DNA from: Ailurus styani
Lineage: Eukaryota > Chordata > Mammalia > Carnivora > Ailuridae
Direction of reading: 5' to 3'
NCBI GenBank assembly: GCA_002007465.1
Contig: LNAC01000001.1
Location: 7,386,193 to 7,450,192, forward strand
Length of the DNA: 64,000 nt
In this document: positions 1-9,399 of the stretch, piece by piece
How the letters are laid out: every line of letters starts with the position of its first letter
How positions within the stretch are numbered: the first letter of the stretch is position 1
The notes under the pieces: model-generated
Told to the model about the DNA's origin: nothing
What the model saw: the letters and a program-made list of their open reading frames with translations, nothing else
Database searches by the model: none
Made by a program: the position numbers and the translations under genes

Positions 1-52
1 CCCCACCCGGCTCCCCTCCCCTCCTGTCCTCCCCTCTCCCCCCCTGCTCCTC
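1..52. repeat. C/T-rich low-complexity tract
   Basis: The first 52 bases are almost entirely C and T, with runs of four to eight C. This is low-complexity pyrimidine sequence cut by the window edge. No gene or promoter motif is visible in it. Confidence 0.7.
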
Positions 53-85
53 GCATAACCGTGAGGTTCCAAGAGCTCCAAAGAC

Positions 86-212
86 TGGCACACTGAGGTG
101 CGAGGCCAGCTCTACCACTCCCCAGCTCTGAGATCGTGGCTGAGGAAGGGTGCCTCTCTGGCCTCCTTTCCTTCATCTGTGAAACGGGAACAGCTGGAGT
201 CCTAAGCTGACG
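86..212 (+). mobile_element. MIR SINE fragment
   Basis: The order of a diverged MIR core can be followed: a loss-of-function-like 'gctctaccactccccagctctgag' region, then 'ggcctcctttccttcatctg' and 'gtgaaacggg'. This matches the MIR progression from CTCTGCCACTTACTAGC to CCTCATCTGTAAAATGGG. It is ancient, truncated and has no visible target duplication. Confidence 0.55.
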
Positions 213-955
213 GGTCACCTGTGGGGATGAGAGAAGCACAGGCCGGGAAGTCACTTACTTCCCCTCACAGCCACCCCGTAGGACCCTCAGAGGGTGACGG
301 TGGAGAAGCACGGGGAGCCCCCACTCGGAGGGGCTGTGAAGGCCACGCGGTGCTGCAGGGGCCCGAATGCGGCTGGGAGACCCGGGTGTCCCTGCGCAGC
401 AGAGCGGGACTGATGTGTCTCCCTTTCGCTTTTCCGTTTGCCCCCAATTCTGCCTTTTGCTGCACTGTCTTCGTGGTCAGAAAGACAAACACAGTAAGTA
501 TCATTTGGAAAAAAAAATAGCATTTGCGGAGCACTTCTGCTCTCTGACCTCGGCTGGAACGCAGGGGCGCAGGAGAGAGGACGTCTGGGGGACTTCAGGC
601 CTCCTAGGGGAGGTGGCAGCCGCCAGGCAGCGGGGTGAGGCGGGGCTGGCAGGTGGCCACAGGCCTGCTGTCCCCAGCCCAGGTCTCTGCAGGGACCTGA
701 GCCAACCGCCCCCGGGCTGGGTGGCCGGCAGGAACCAGCGGAGGGAAGATCTGTAGGGAAGACCTGTGTTGGGTGTGTCTGCTCCTGTGTCCCCCAATCC
801 CTCCCTCTGGTGTTTGTCCAGGCAGATCCCCACCTCCTGCCGCTCTGCCTTGGGGGGCGCTGCATCACCTCCCCTGTCCTTTGGGGCTGCTGACAAAACT
901 CCAACCCCTTGGTCAGGCCTGGGGATATTTCGACCCAAGGCTCTGCTCCTGCGGA
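213..955. other. Single-copy GC-rich stretch, nothing recognised
   Basis: I see no repeat family, RNA gene or coding exon here. Overlapping open frames of up to 235 codons run on both strands, as expected in GC-rich DNA with few stop codons. None has a recognisable domain. Confidence 0.5.
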
Positions 956-959
956 CATT

Positions 960-1340
960 TTGACCCCAAGACAATTTGAATGCACGCATTTCAATCAGAA
1001 TTAGTCAACAGTGATGAGTTTTCCTCTAGAAAGTACCAGAATTCCACAGAGAACTCCATTAAGCCAATTTAATCCCTTTTATCAATTTTCCGTACAGCAC
1101 AGTTAAACCATTTCCGATGTTTCCGTTTCCATTTTGCTGAAATTATTTTCATAGAGATCAATTCTTTTGCATTTAGATTTTCGCAGTGGAGGTTTGCTCC
1201 ATAAATCAGTTTTTTCTTCATCTCAGACTTTACTAATTGCAGCTGCTGCTGTGGCGAGTGGCATGGTGTCCGTTAAGGATGGTTTTCCTGGGTTATGTTA
1301 TAATTTGCGTTTCTCCGAGTTAATCCGTGAGGACACAGTG
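960..1340. other. AT-rich repeat-free block, candidate conserved noncoding element
   Basis: Base composition changes sharply from GC-rich to AT-rich. The block resembles no repeat I know and contains motifs such as TTTTGCATTTAG, CAGAATTAGTCAAC and TTTAATCCC. Such islands are often conserved regulatory DNA. This is an inference from composition only. Confidence 0.25.
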
Positions 1341-1377
1341 AGCAGTTTTATGAGACAGGGAGCTAGTGGGGCAGGGA

Positions 1378-1432
1378 GCATGGGGGAGAGGAAGGGAGGG
1401 GGAGGGAAGAGAGGGAGACAGAGAAAGACAGA
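1378..1432. repeat. Purine-rich low-complexity tract
   Basis: This is a G/A-only stretch of GGGA and GAGA units with very few pyrimidines. It could be a slipped microsatellite remnant. It accounts for the lysine/arginine/glycine-rich false ORF across it. Confidence 0.7.
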
Positions 1433-2074
1433 GGGGCCTCTGCACAGAAACAGGGCCACAGCTGGCCTGGTGGCTGGGTGGGAGGGGCCAGAGGTCAGAG
1501 TGTCCCCTTGGCCATAGAGTCATCCTGTGGCACAGTCCTGGTGAAAGACCTTCGTCCTCCCTCTCTGCCAAACTGAAGGCTTTTCCAGGAACATTTCCAG
1601 GAGCTGCTGATGATGGAGAAGGCATGTGGCCACTCCGCACACGGCCTGGGAGGTGAGGCTGAGACGCTGCCAGAGGCCACGTTCTGCTGCATGAACAGAA
1701 CCTAAGTAGCAGAGTCAAAGAGCACAGAAGAATAGTGGGCCAGGAGACAGCCAAGAAGGGAGGTCCAAGGGCCCTAATCACTTCAGACCCTGGATCCAGC
1801 TCTGCCTGACAGCAGCACTCTCAAGCTGTCCTGTTATATCAGCCAGTTACCTTCTCCAATTTTTTTTCTTAAGGTAATTGATTTGAGGTTCTTTTACTTG
1901 GAACCAGGCAGATTCTCCCGAACACCCTCCAGCTCTATGCTCCCAAGTCTATGGTGTCTGCCCCAGCTCGTGCGACTTGATGTGCCTAAAGGCCTTGCAG
2001 GAACCCCCTGGTCCTCTCCTCACTGCCTCCTCTGCTCAGGGTTGACATATCAGGAGTTCGTTTACTATTTCTTT
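1433..2074. other. Single-copy stretch, nothing recognised
   Basis: The sequence is mixed in composition, with a short T run near 1860-1868. I recognise no repeat, gene or RNA. Frames of about 60-150 codons are open but look random. Confidence 0.4.
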
Positions 2075-2175
2075 TTCAGATGCCTATGGAGTGCCCAGCA
2101 TGTTCCAAACGCCAGGCTGGGGACTGAGCATGGGGTGGGGAACACCGGGACAAATGTCTTACTCAAACTCACTTC
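2075..2175 (-). mobile_element. Possible L2 3'-end fragment
   Basis: The order 'tatggagtgcccagcatgtt', 'ccaggctggggactgagcat' resembles the reverse complement of the L2 3' end (CTACTATGTGCCAGGCACTG then GCTGGGGATACAGCA). It is strongly diverged, so the call is tentative. Confidence 0.4.
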
Positions 2176-3527
2176 TCTGTTGCCTTCTCCACAAAACAGG
2201 TAAATCACAAGGACCGTGCGGCTCTGCAGCCAGCAGGGCAATCCAGGTCAGAGAAGATACTGGAACGTTGACAGAAAGAACTTCCCTGGGCTTGGCGAAG
2301 GAGCCTAGGATGGCTTCCAGGGTTTCTCCGCTCTTAGAGGGCAGGAGTGAGTGACCTGTGACCCACCCTCGTTAAGGGAAACCTCTGGATGGAGAAGCCA
2401 AGAGGGGTCAGAGTTCCCCAAGGGACAGGCTGAGTGCCCGGCACGCACGCACAGCAGTGAGTGGGGCCTCAGGTGGGCGGCCCTGGGAGATGGGCACCCC
2501 CGACTCCCTGGTGCCCCAGTTTGGTGCTTGGATATTATTCCACGTGCTGTGTCTGCATTTTTGGGTGTGTGGTGGAAGCCAGATCCTCAGAAATGAGCTG
2601 GCACCCTCCTTTCTCTCGGCGCCTCTAACCGCAAGCACATCAGTCTCTGTTGTTTACCAGAGTCCAGAACAGCGCCTTCTGTGGCATCTTGGACCCTGGT
2701 TCTGGCCAAGATGGTTATTGGAAACAGGGTGGGAGCCTCCACAGGCCTCCCTGGCCTTGCGGCTGTCCACGCAGCATGAAGCATCTGTGGGGTGTTGCCC
2801 TACATTCTGGGGGGTCTGCTCAGTGGCGGCGAGTTAACTTCTGTATGCTTGTTGAAATCTGGGTGGGGGGAAGCTGTGACAGGTGTTTTTTGGAGCAGCA
2901 TACTCAATACTCAAGCCTAATTTTGTATTTTGAAAACCAAAAATCAAAACCAAACAGCCACAATCATTTTAATCAAACGAAGAAAGTGAAGCTGGAAAAA
3001 TGTCCCCGGCTGCAGAGAGACCTGGATGACAGGGCATCCTCACAGGTGTGGGGGTGCGGCAGAAGCACGGCTGGGGTGGGGATGCGCCACAGTGGAGAGC
3101 TGTCTCCCGGCCCTGCTCCCGTCCGCCTCGCCTGGCTTGGCCCGGACCTGACGCAGGATCAGCTGTCCTGGCCCCACATGCTCAGGCAGCGGAGTTGAAA
3201 TGTGTCGGAAATGTCCTTCCTTACCACAAAGAGCATGTCTCGTGTTACAGAGAACGGGGATGATAAGGGTTGTGTAAGCTGCATTTTCCGTCCAAGAATG
3301 CCAGTGAGGGGTGGGGCTTGAGCCTGTGCAGTGAAGCCCGGTGGAGGCCCGTGAGGGGCGGAGGAGTCCACCGCGGGTGTCCAGGGAAGGTCTGTCCTCT
3401 TTCCTTGAGTCCTGGCTGAATCCTTGGACCTCAGGGAACCCTCTCAGAGAAGGCCAGGAGCCCCGGACTGTGGTTCCCAGCTCAGTAAGACAGGAGACCG
3501 ATCAGATGACCCGGTCTGAGCTGCAAG
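2176..3527. other. Single-copy stretch with A-rich segment
   Basis: It is mostly GC-rich unique sequence, with an A-rich patch around 2925-3000. Open frames up to 182 codons exist without any domain. I see no splice-flanked exon or RNA gene I could defend. Confidence 0.4.
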
Positions 3528-3625
3528 TGTGGTAGTCATTAGCTGTGTGACCTTGGGCAACTCCCTTGACCTTGGGTTTCATTTCTATAAGCTGGGGCAG
3601 CAGCTCCTCCCCTGTTCCTCTGGTT
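3528..3625 (+). mobile_element. MIR SINE fragment
   Basis: The MIR core 'cattagctgtgtgaccttgg' followed by 'gcaactcccttgaccttggg' and 'tttcatttctataagctggg' is clear. Only the central part of the element remains. Confidence 0.85.
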
Positions 3626-3679
3626 AGCACCAAAACAACCCTCTGAACTCTCTCGAAGGTCCTCAATTCGGATAACCAA

Positions 3680-3825
3680 TATCGGTGGAGAGCGTCTTTG
3701 GGCTGGGCATCGTTCAGAAGCTTCTACCTGTGCTTAGTCAACAAACCCTCTCCACCACCCCGTGGGGCAGGTGCTATTCCTATTCTTTTTTACAGATGGG
3801 GCGACCCAGGCAGATTGCTGGAGGG
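3680..3825 (-). mobile_element. MIR SINE fragment
   Basis: Reading the reverse complement of MIR, the order is a TGGGCATCGTTCAGAAGC-type segment, 'ccccgtggggcaggtgctat' and 'tcttttttacagatggggcg'. It is diverged but in the right order. Confidence 0.6.
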
Positions 3826-4111
3826 GAGACACCAGTGTTTGAAGGTGGGTGGCCGGCCCCGAGTCTGAGCTGCTGGGTGCTGTCCCACCAGGCTTCCAAG
3901 TCCCACGTGTCAGTGGGTGAGTGACAGCAACACCCTGGAGGCCTCCGCTGGGTGCAAAGGGAAAAGGACACCCCCCAATCTTCTGAAATCTCGGAGCTTT
4001 CTGTGGGCATAGAGTCATCACTGTTTCTCCACCTGCTTCTCCTCTTCGGCTTTCTTCAAACTTCCACGATGTCTTTTGGTCTATTTGTGTTTTATTCCGT
4101 GGAGGGCAAGC

Positions 4112-4192
4112 TCCCAGCTGAGGAAGGTGAGGCACAGAGAGGGGTGACTTGTCCAAGGTCATGCGGCACACTGCTGGCAAGAGGAGCCCCCG
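4112..4192 (-). mobile_element. MIR SINE fragment
   Basis: The antisense MIR core is present: 'gaaggtgaggcacagagagg', 'ggtgacttgtccaaggtcat', 'gcggcacactgctggcaaga'. It may belong to the same insertion as the MIR at 3680-3825, separated by unrelated sequence, or be independent. Confidence 0.75.
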
Positions 4193-4604
4193 GCTGCATG
4201 TCGTGTGGCGTTGTGGCCCAGCCAAGGTCGTGTTTAAGCTACAGTATATGACAAATGGAATGGGGAGGGAAAGGGAGACGGGGAGGGAAGGGGCTCCTTG
4301 TTTTTCTGTTTCAGACTGAGATCCCCCCACTTGGTGGGGGGCTACCTGGTAGGACAAGTACCACCAGATCAAGAGCATAAAGGTGAAGTCTGTCTGTCTG
4401 CAGGCTCAGGGACAGAGCTTAGCTAGGGACTGGGAGAGGGCAGTCGGGCCTTACACTCCCTTCCCTCTGACGGGTGACAGACACGGCGCCTGGTGGAGCC
4501 CTGCCTGGCCGGGGTAGAAGGGGATCATCGAAGGGGCTTTGTTCCCAAGGCAGGGGGACACACACCTGAGCTGCTGAGATCACCCCTGCCCACGGCTGGG
4601 TAGC
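4193..4604. other. Single-copy stretch with purine-rich patch
   Basis: It contains a G/A-rich patch at about 4257-4292. I recognise no gene, RNA or repeat family in the rest. Confidence 0.4.
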
Positions 4605-4830
4605 TAGCACGTGGGCTTCGGGGCCAGGCTTGGCACCCTGACTCAGCCACTCACTGGCCGTGAGGTCTTGGGCAAGTCCCTTAACCCCTCTGTGTCCTGG
4701 TTTCATCCGGTGCAAAGTAGTGATGATAAGAGTGAACACCTCAGAGGGCCGTTGTCGGGGTAAATGGGGTAGGTGGTTATTGTGTGTGTATGCACTCACT
4801 AATTGTTAGCTATTATCAGGATTCATATTA
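4605..4830 (+). mobile_element. MIR SINE, nearly full core
   Basis: It reads in order from 'gactcagccactcactggcc' through 'tgaggtcttgggcaagtccc', 'ttaacccctctgtgtcctgg', 'tttcatccggtgcaaagtag' and 'taagagtgaacacctcagag' to the 3' region 'taattgttagctattatc'. This is one of the most complete MIRs in the window. Confidence 0.9.
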
Positions 4831-4970
4831 TCATTAGCCTTCATTAGAGCAGTCAGCAATGTACTTGGATTGTTCCGGCTTATTCCTGGGGTACTGCACT
4901 CCAGAAATGTGATGGTCAAAAATGATAGTAGAGTTTATGTGTGGGATTCCTGGCTCAGGCTCTAGGCTAT

Positions 4971-5003
4971 GGGGCCGGGGGTGTGGGGGTGGGGAGGGAT
5001 GGG
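4971..5003 (+). other. Potential G-quadruplex tract
   Basis: Seven G runs of three to five bases are separated by loops of one to three bases between 4971 and 5003. This exceeds the usual four-run rule for a quadruplex-forming sequence. Whether it folds in vivo cannot be told from sequence. Confidence 0.6.
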
Positions 5004-5067
5004 ACTGAATGACCAGAAGCATGAGGTCGGAGTGAATCCTCGCACTACTAGTTATCTTTATGGGGAC

Positions 5068-5142
5068 TTTAGTGGGTCACCTCAGCTCTCTGAGCCTTAG
5101 TTTTCTCACCTGTAGAACGGGAATGTATTGGTTCAGAATGTT
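5068..5142 (+). mobile_element. MIR SINE fragment
   Basis: The core 'gtcacctcagctctctgagc' followed by 'cttagttttctcacctgtag' and 'aacgggaatg' is the MIR central region. Confidence 0.8.
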
Positions 5143-5259
5143 CTTCACTGGGGGTAGCAGAATCCTCTGTAACACTGGTAGAGATGAAGAGGGATTATTT
5201 TTTAAACTGGCCGCACGAGAAGTTTGGTGTCGATGGTTCAGACTTATTGCAATGGCTCC

Positions 5260-5550
5260 CAAATTCTCCCCCCTCCCTTAGAATATTGGCTCTGTCCTCA
5301 TGCTTGCTGCCTCATGGTCCCAAAATGGTTGCTCCAACTCTAGCCTCTGGTCTATGTCCTGCTCAGAAAGAAGAACAAGGCATTCTGTGTTCAGAAGCGG
5401 AGCCTGCCTTTGGCTGATGTCTTATTGGCTAGAACGACAGTGAATGATCACCCCTATCTTCAACGGGGTCTGGGAAATAAACTACTTTATCTCCCTAGAC
5501 TCACCAGCAAGGGAAAGGCAATTGTGGGTGCCTTTTGGTAGCAAATCTGC
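5260..5550 (-). mobile_element. Ancient LTR-like interspersed repeat, family unsettled
   Basis: The run 'catggtcccaaaatggttgc', 'tccaactctagcctctggtc', then 'gtcttattggctagaacgac' has the layout of old antisense LTR-type repeats seen across mammalian genomes (CAAGATGGCTGC, then ATTGGCCAGAACT). I cannot name the family with confidence. Confidence 0.4.
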
Positions 5551-5552
5551 AG

Positions 5553-5640
5553 GGCCCAGCATGGGACCTTAGAGAGGATGTACGTAAAATGCTAACTCCA
5601 GTGCCTGACACAGATTAAGTGCCCGAGGAGGGAACACTTT
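5553..5640 (+). mobile_element. MIR/L2 3'-end fragment
   Basis: The segment 'taaaatgctaactccagtgc' then 'ctgacacagattaagtgccc' corresponds to the shared MIR/L2 3' end (AAAGCGCTTAGAACAGTGCCTGGCACATAGTAAG). It is short and diverged. Confidence 0.6.
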
Positions 5641-6109
5641 ATCCTTATTAGCTAAATTTGCTAAGGAATGAATTTTAAAAAGGGGAAGGATTAATACCTT
5701 ACAGTGCAAATGAGGCCTTAGTAAATGGATTTCCTTCTAGTTCTTCTCTTGGCTTCCACTGGCTGGCTTGGAGTTGCTCTCATGTCTCCCATCTCAGACA
5801 AAGCTTCCACTGAAATCACCAGCATGGGGGGCCATTCTGAGCCCCCCACCCCTCTTCCTGGGCTCTCTGCAGACTGGAGGCTTTGTGCTGCCTGGAGAAA
5901 CTTGGCTTTGCCCACCGGTTACAAAACAACTGGAGAGTGTGTTAGGCCAGGGGAGGCTGCATTGCCCTCAGACCCATCAGTGAGAAACGGGGTTCACCTG
6001 CACATTCGCTCCCCACCCTGATTCAATTGGTGATGTCACCGTGGAGACCCTAAGAGGTCCCTCTCAGACTCCTGACTTCTCCAGAAACCTATCGTCCTGT
6101 TCTGCATGG
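5641..6109. other. Single-copy stretch, nothing recognised
   Basis: The sequence has mixed composition and no visible repeat family. Two overlapping frames on the plus strand, up to 98 codons, begin with hydrophobic residues near 5725. They lack exon-like context, so I do not call a gene. Confidence 0.35.
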
Positions 6110-6310
6110 TTTTCTTTTTAAGTGTATTTTTAAAAATCTGTTCACCAGATAGAACTCGGAATTCATGATAAATTCATGATAACGCCATGGGTGTTTACTG
6201 CAGTAAGTTTTCTTTGGGCTCCTGATTGTTTACTGCTTGGGTAGATTATGCATGCAGGAGGTTAAGGAAGGAAATTCATTAATTTCACAGCCAATCACAG
6301 GTCTCGCCAT
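6110..6310. other. AT-rich candidate regulatory block with paired forkhead-like sites
   Basis: An 11-base unit, AATTCATGATA, is repeated exactly in tandem at 6160-6170 and 6171-6181. The 10-mer TGTTTACTGC occurs at 6192-6201 and again at 6227-6236, and its TGTTTAC core matches forkhead factor sites. ATTCATTAATTT and GCCAATCA (CCAAT-like) follow. This suggests regulatory DNA, but conservation is untested. Confidence 0.3.
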
Positions 6311-6954
6311 GTAGCCTGCATCTCACCTCCAACCCGTCTCAGCAGATAATGAACATGAACCTCAAACTTGAACCTCAAACTGAGGGCCATTCCTCAGGAA
6401 CTTGAACAGAGGTAGATCTCCATTGGTTTGGGAGCCAGGTGTGGGGTGGGGGTGGGTGGGTGGTGATCGGGAACTACCCCGAGGGCTAATCAAACTGGCA
6501 TGCTGATTCTCAGGTGCTAATGACTGCCGGGCAGCGCTGAGGCATTGATCTGTAGGTCTCCCCCTGAGCAGACGCTGATGACGGCAGCTTGTGATTAACT
6601 CTAGGATGGAAGGGGGTTGAGTTGAATAACAACCCCTTGGAAAATGGGAATGAAACAGATCTTTCTGCCTAGCCTCCCCTGCTTTATGGGCCTTGCTCAC
6701 AAATCACAGGCTCCGGTGCCCATCAACACCACTGAAGGAGATGGGAGGCCGGGTTTTGATGGCTGACTTGGTTGATGCTTGGACCAAGAGTGTCATCAAT
6801 CTTGAAACTTTTGGAAAGCTCTATGGATTGTGTTGGGGGAGGAGATAAGCTATATTTGTGGGTTAGGAAGGCTTATAAATTAAAGGCATATTCCTGGTAG
6901 TACTTTTGAAGTTCTCTGTGGCATTTTATATCTACGCTCACATAACATCCAACA
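6311..6954. other. Single-copy stretch with G4 tract
   Basis: I recognise no repeat family or gene in this stretch. A G-quadruplex tract lies at 6443-6462. An AT-richer patch around 6780-6930 is unassigned. Confidence 0.35.
6443..6462 (+). other. Potential G-quadruplex tract
   Basis: Four G runs of three or more bases are joined by single-base T loops. Very short loops favour a stable parallel quadruplex in known biophysics. Confidence 0.6.
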
Positions 6955-7415
6955 TTTGCCTGAGTACCTCCCGTGAGCCACCGTGCAGGGGTCTTCCGTG
7001 GGCGAGCCTCCTGTTATTTATCGTCACTGCGACTCTCTGAGGGCGGAGCAATTCTTCTTTTTTAAGTTCTTTAAAATTTTATTTTATTTATTTTATTTAT
7101 TAGATTTTATTAGATTTTATTTATTTATTAGAGAGAGAGAGAGAGCAAGAGAGAGAGAGAGACAGAGCATGACCAGGGGGAGGGGCAGAGGGAGAAGCAG
7201 ACTCCTCGCTGAGCAGGGAGCCTGATGCGGGACCCGACCCTAGGACCCCAGGATTGTGACCTGAGCCAAAGGCAGTTGCTTAGCTGACTGAGCCACCCAG
7301 GCGCCCCAGGAAGAACAGTTCTTATCCTCACATTGAATATGAAGAAATTCAGGCACCAAGAAGGGAAGTTGCTCCTCTGGGACCACACCATAAGTGTCGG
7401 AACTGGCCTGAGACT
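6955..7415 (-). mobile_element. MIR SINE interrupted by a Can-SINE
   Basis: The left part (6955-7045) reads like antisense MIR: 'ctgagtacctcccgtgagcc' then 'tcctgttatttatcgtcact'. The right part (7311-7415) continues it with 'gaatatgaagaaattcaggc' and 'accaagaagggaagttgctc'. The Can-SINE at 7057-7308 separates the halves, so it inserted into an existing MIR. Confidence 0.6.
7057..7308 (-). mobile_element. Can-SINE (tRNA-Lys-derived), antisense
   Basis: The right end carries the complement of the tRNA-like head, with TGAGCCACCCAGGCGCCCC at 7290-7308. Leftward come the body with 'gaccctaggaccccaggatt', an expanded GA/CT stretch at about 7131-7165 and a T-rich tail complement. Imperfect target duplications (GAGCAATTCTT at 7046-7056, GAACAGTTCTT at 7313-7323) flank it. 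It hosts no gene; its RNA polymerase III boxes belong to the SINE. Confidence 0.95.
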
Positions 7416-7507
7416 AACATTTTCTTTAGTGTTTGATGGCTGTTAACAACAGCTGGCAGACCTTAGAATTACCATTTTCTCAGTGTCTCTCCAGTGCTAG
7501 AGCTATT

Positions 7508-7608
7508 GCATTAGCAATAATAATAATTAGCAACTAATAATAATTATCGTTAATAATTATATTACAATTAACCATAATAAAATCAGTTAATGATAATAAT
7601 TAGCAATG
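7508..7608. repeat. AAT-rich low-complexity region
   Basis: AATAAT, TAATTA and ATTATA units repeat imperfectly through this block. It is likely a decayed trinucleotide microsatellite. The TAATTA content arises from the repeat and is not evidence of homeodomain binding. Confidence 0.7.
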
Positions 7609-7656
7609 GCTGGTGTATCCCCTCACACCTGTACTCTGTCTTAGCGCACCACGGCG

Positions 7657-7886
7657 AAGTTTCTTTCTTTCTTCCTTTCTTTCTTCCTTCCTTCCTTCCT
7701 TCCTTCCTTCCTTCCTTCCTTCCTTCCTTTCTTTCTTTCTTTCTTTCTTTCTTTTCTTTCTTTTAGGTAGGCTCCATTATCAGCATGGAGCCTAAGGCAG
7801 GACTTGAATTCATGACCCTGAGATCAAGACCTGAGCTGAGATCAAGAGTTGGACACTTAACCGACTGAGCCACCCAGGTGCCCCCT
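7657..7886 (-). mobile_element. Older Can-SINE with expanded tail microsatellite, antisense
   Basis: The right part reads 'aaccgactgagccacccagg' followed by TGCCCC, which is the complement of the SINE head. The body keeps 'gaattcatgaccctgagatc' and 'tgagatcaagagttggacac'. The left portion has become a CTTT/CTTC microsatellite of about 100 bases at 7660-7764, so the A-rich tail seeded repeat growth. The sequence differs from the younger copies and probably belongs to an older subfamily. Confidence 0.9.
7660..7764. repeat. CTTT/CTTC microsatellite
   Basis: Near-perfect tetranucleotide repeats occupy this block: CTTT-type units, then a long CTTC (TTCC) array, then CTTT again. It derives from the tail of the adjacent Can-SINE. 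It is likely length-polymorphic. Confidence 0.95.
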
Positions 7887-7904
7887 TACAACCACTTCTT
7901 AAAC

Positions 7905-8160
7905 CACCTTGGATTGGTCTCCCCCAGAAGCAGACCCTTGTAAGTAATTTAGGAGGTGATCTCAGGGAACATCTGCAGGTAGACGAGAGAGGAAGGGTAC
8001 CGCAGCCGAGGGACGGTGTCCTATGGAGCCGGTTTCTAGCTGCGAGCAACTGAAGCTCATTCCCACTGGAGAACCAGGCCGAGGTCCCAACATGGTGCAG
8101 AGTTGCCGCAGGGGGCGTGGCAGCTGGGAACTTACCGTCCAAGCTTGTCAGTTACAGCTG
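7905..8160. mobile_element. Unassigned interspersed repeat, copy A
   Basis: The segment 'ttggtctcccccagaagcag' with 'taatttaggaggtgatctca' resembles two other stretches in this window (43055-43330 and 59440-59680). All show a GAAGC-GA-C motif followed by a TTTAT/TTTAGGAGG-type sequence. I recognise the style as an ancient mammalian repeat but cannot name it. Confidence 0.35.
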
Positions 8161-8427
8161 GAGGGCGGCTTCTGGAGGCTTTTTATTCTGCAGTCCTTCT
8201 GGTGTACACAGCCCACGGGCTAAGCCTGCTCCTAGAGCAGAAAGGAGCCCTCGGGCAGCGTCATGGGCTTGGCAGGAAGCAGCCTTTGGCATCTGGAGAG
8301 GATGCCGAGGGGATCGGTGTGGGTTGCTGACCGCATCTCTTCCGGGGGTTCCCTGCTCCCAAGCAGCCTATTCTGACCTTGGACTCCAGGTTGCTGGAAA
8401 GCCCTTTCTCCAGATCCAAAAAATCAG

Positions 8428-8912
8428 TCTGTGGTAGTCTGAAAATGCGCCCCTCCCCATGCCAAGGATATGAAGTCCCAATGCCTAGAACCTGTAAATG
8501 CTGCCTTACTGGGGACAAGCTCCTTTGCAGACGTGAGCAAATCAAAGATCTTGTGATGAAAGATAATTCAGGATTTGGGGGGCGGATCCTAATCGTTAGC
8601 ACAAGTGTCCTCGTGAGACAGACCCAGGGATCTGAGGACAGAACAGGAGAAGGCAAGGTGACCACGGGGTGGAGATCAGAAAGAAGCTGCCACAAGCCCA
8701 GGAATGCAACGGCATCAGAAGCTGGAAGAGGCGGGGGAGGAATTCTCTCCTGGAGCATCTGGAGGGGTGCTGCCTTGCCCACACCTTGATTTTGGATCAG
8801 GGATACTAATTTTGGCATTTTGGCCTCCAGAACTGGGAGAAAATAAATTTCTGTTGCTTTAAGCTACCAAGCTTGTGGTAATTTGTTCCAGAAGGCCCAG
8901 GAAATTCATATA
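8428..8912 (+). mobile_element. MaLR LTR (MLT1/MST-like), nearly complete
   Basis: It begins 'tgtggtagtctgaaaatgcg', continues with 'gatatgaagtcccaatgcct' and 'ggcggatcctaatcgttagc', and ends in the characteristic 'cctccagaactgggagaaaa' followed by TAAATTTCTGTTG and a GCTACCAAGC-type terminus. This is the order of ERVL-MaLR MLT1 LTRs. No internal retroviral region adjoins it, so it is a solo LTR. The AATAAA just before the end is the old LTR polyadenylation signal. Confidence 0.9.
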
Positions 8913-9399
8913 GCGTTCGTTTCTGGCTTTCATCTCATGGCTTTGAGCTCCTCAGCTCTGCCAGCACGGTTCTTTCAACATGCTTCGAAGGGCCCGTGCT
9001 CCCTGGGTCTTTTTTCCTGCAGGCAAAGCAGAATACCCCAGTGTCCTCTGCTGGTCCTCCCATAGACAGGCTCCCTCTTCCTCACTCCTTTACATGGGTA
9101 AAGAAAGAAGGTATAGGAAGAGACAACAGCCACACCAGCTCTGGACCTTCTCCCACATTCTGGAAGCTGAACCCAAGAACTGATGCTAGCTCCAACCAAG
9201 CCCGAGCTTGCCAGGCTCAGCACGTATGGAAGATCATGCCTCTGTGTCCCCCTTCGTGGCTGGCTTGGCTGGTGGCATTGTCTCTCTACCGCCTTGCAGT
9301 CCTTGCCTGAGCTCCCAGAATGCCTAGGGGCCAAGTTCAAAAATCACTAACTTCCAAAGAGTGACCGACTAGGAAATCCCAGGTCACTGGTCCTCTGCA
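8913..9399. other. Single-copy stretch, nothing recognised
   Basis: No repeat or RNA gene is evident. Overlapping frames up to 121 codons on both strands have no domain, and I treat them as chance. Confidence 0.4.

Noticed and set aside
7508..7608. Homeodomain site cluster (many TAATTA)
   Set aside because: The motifs come from a decayed AAT microsatellite, so they are not independent evidence of regulation.
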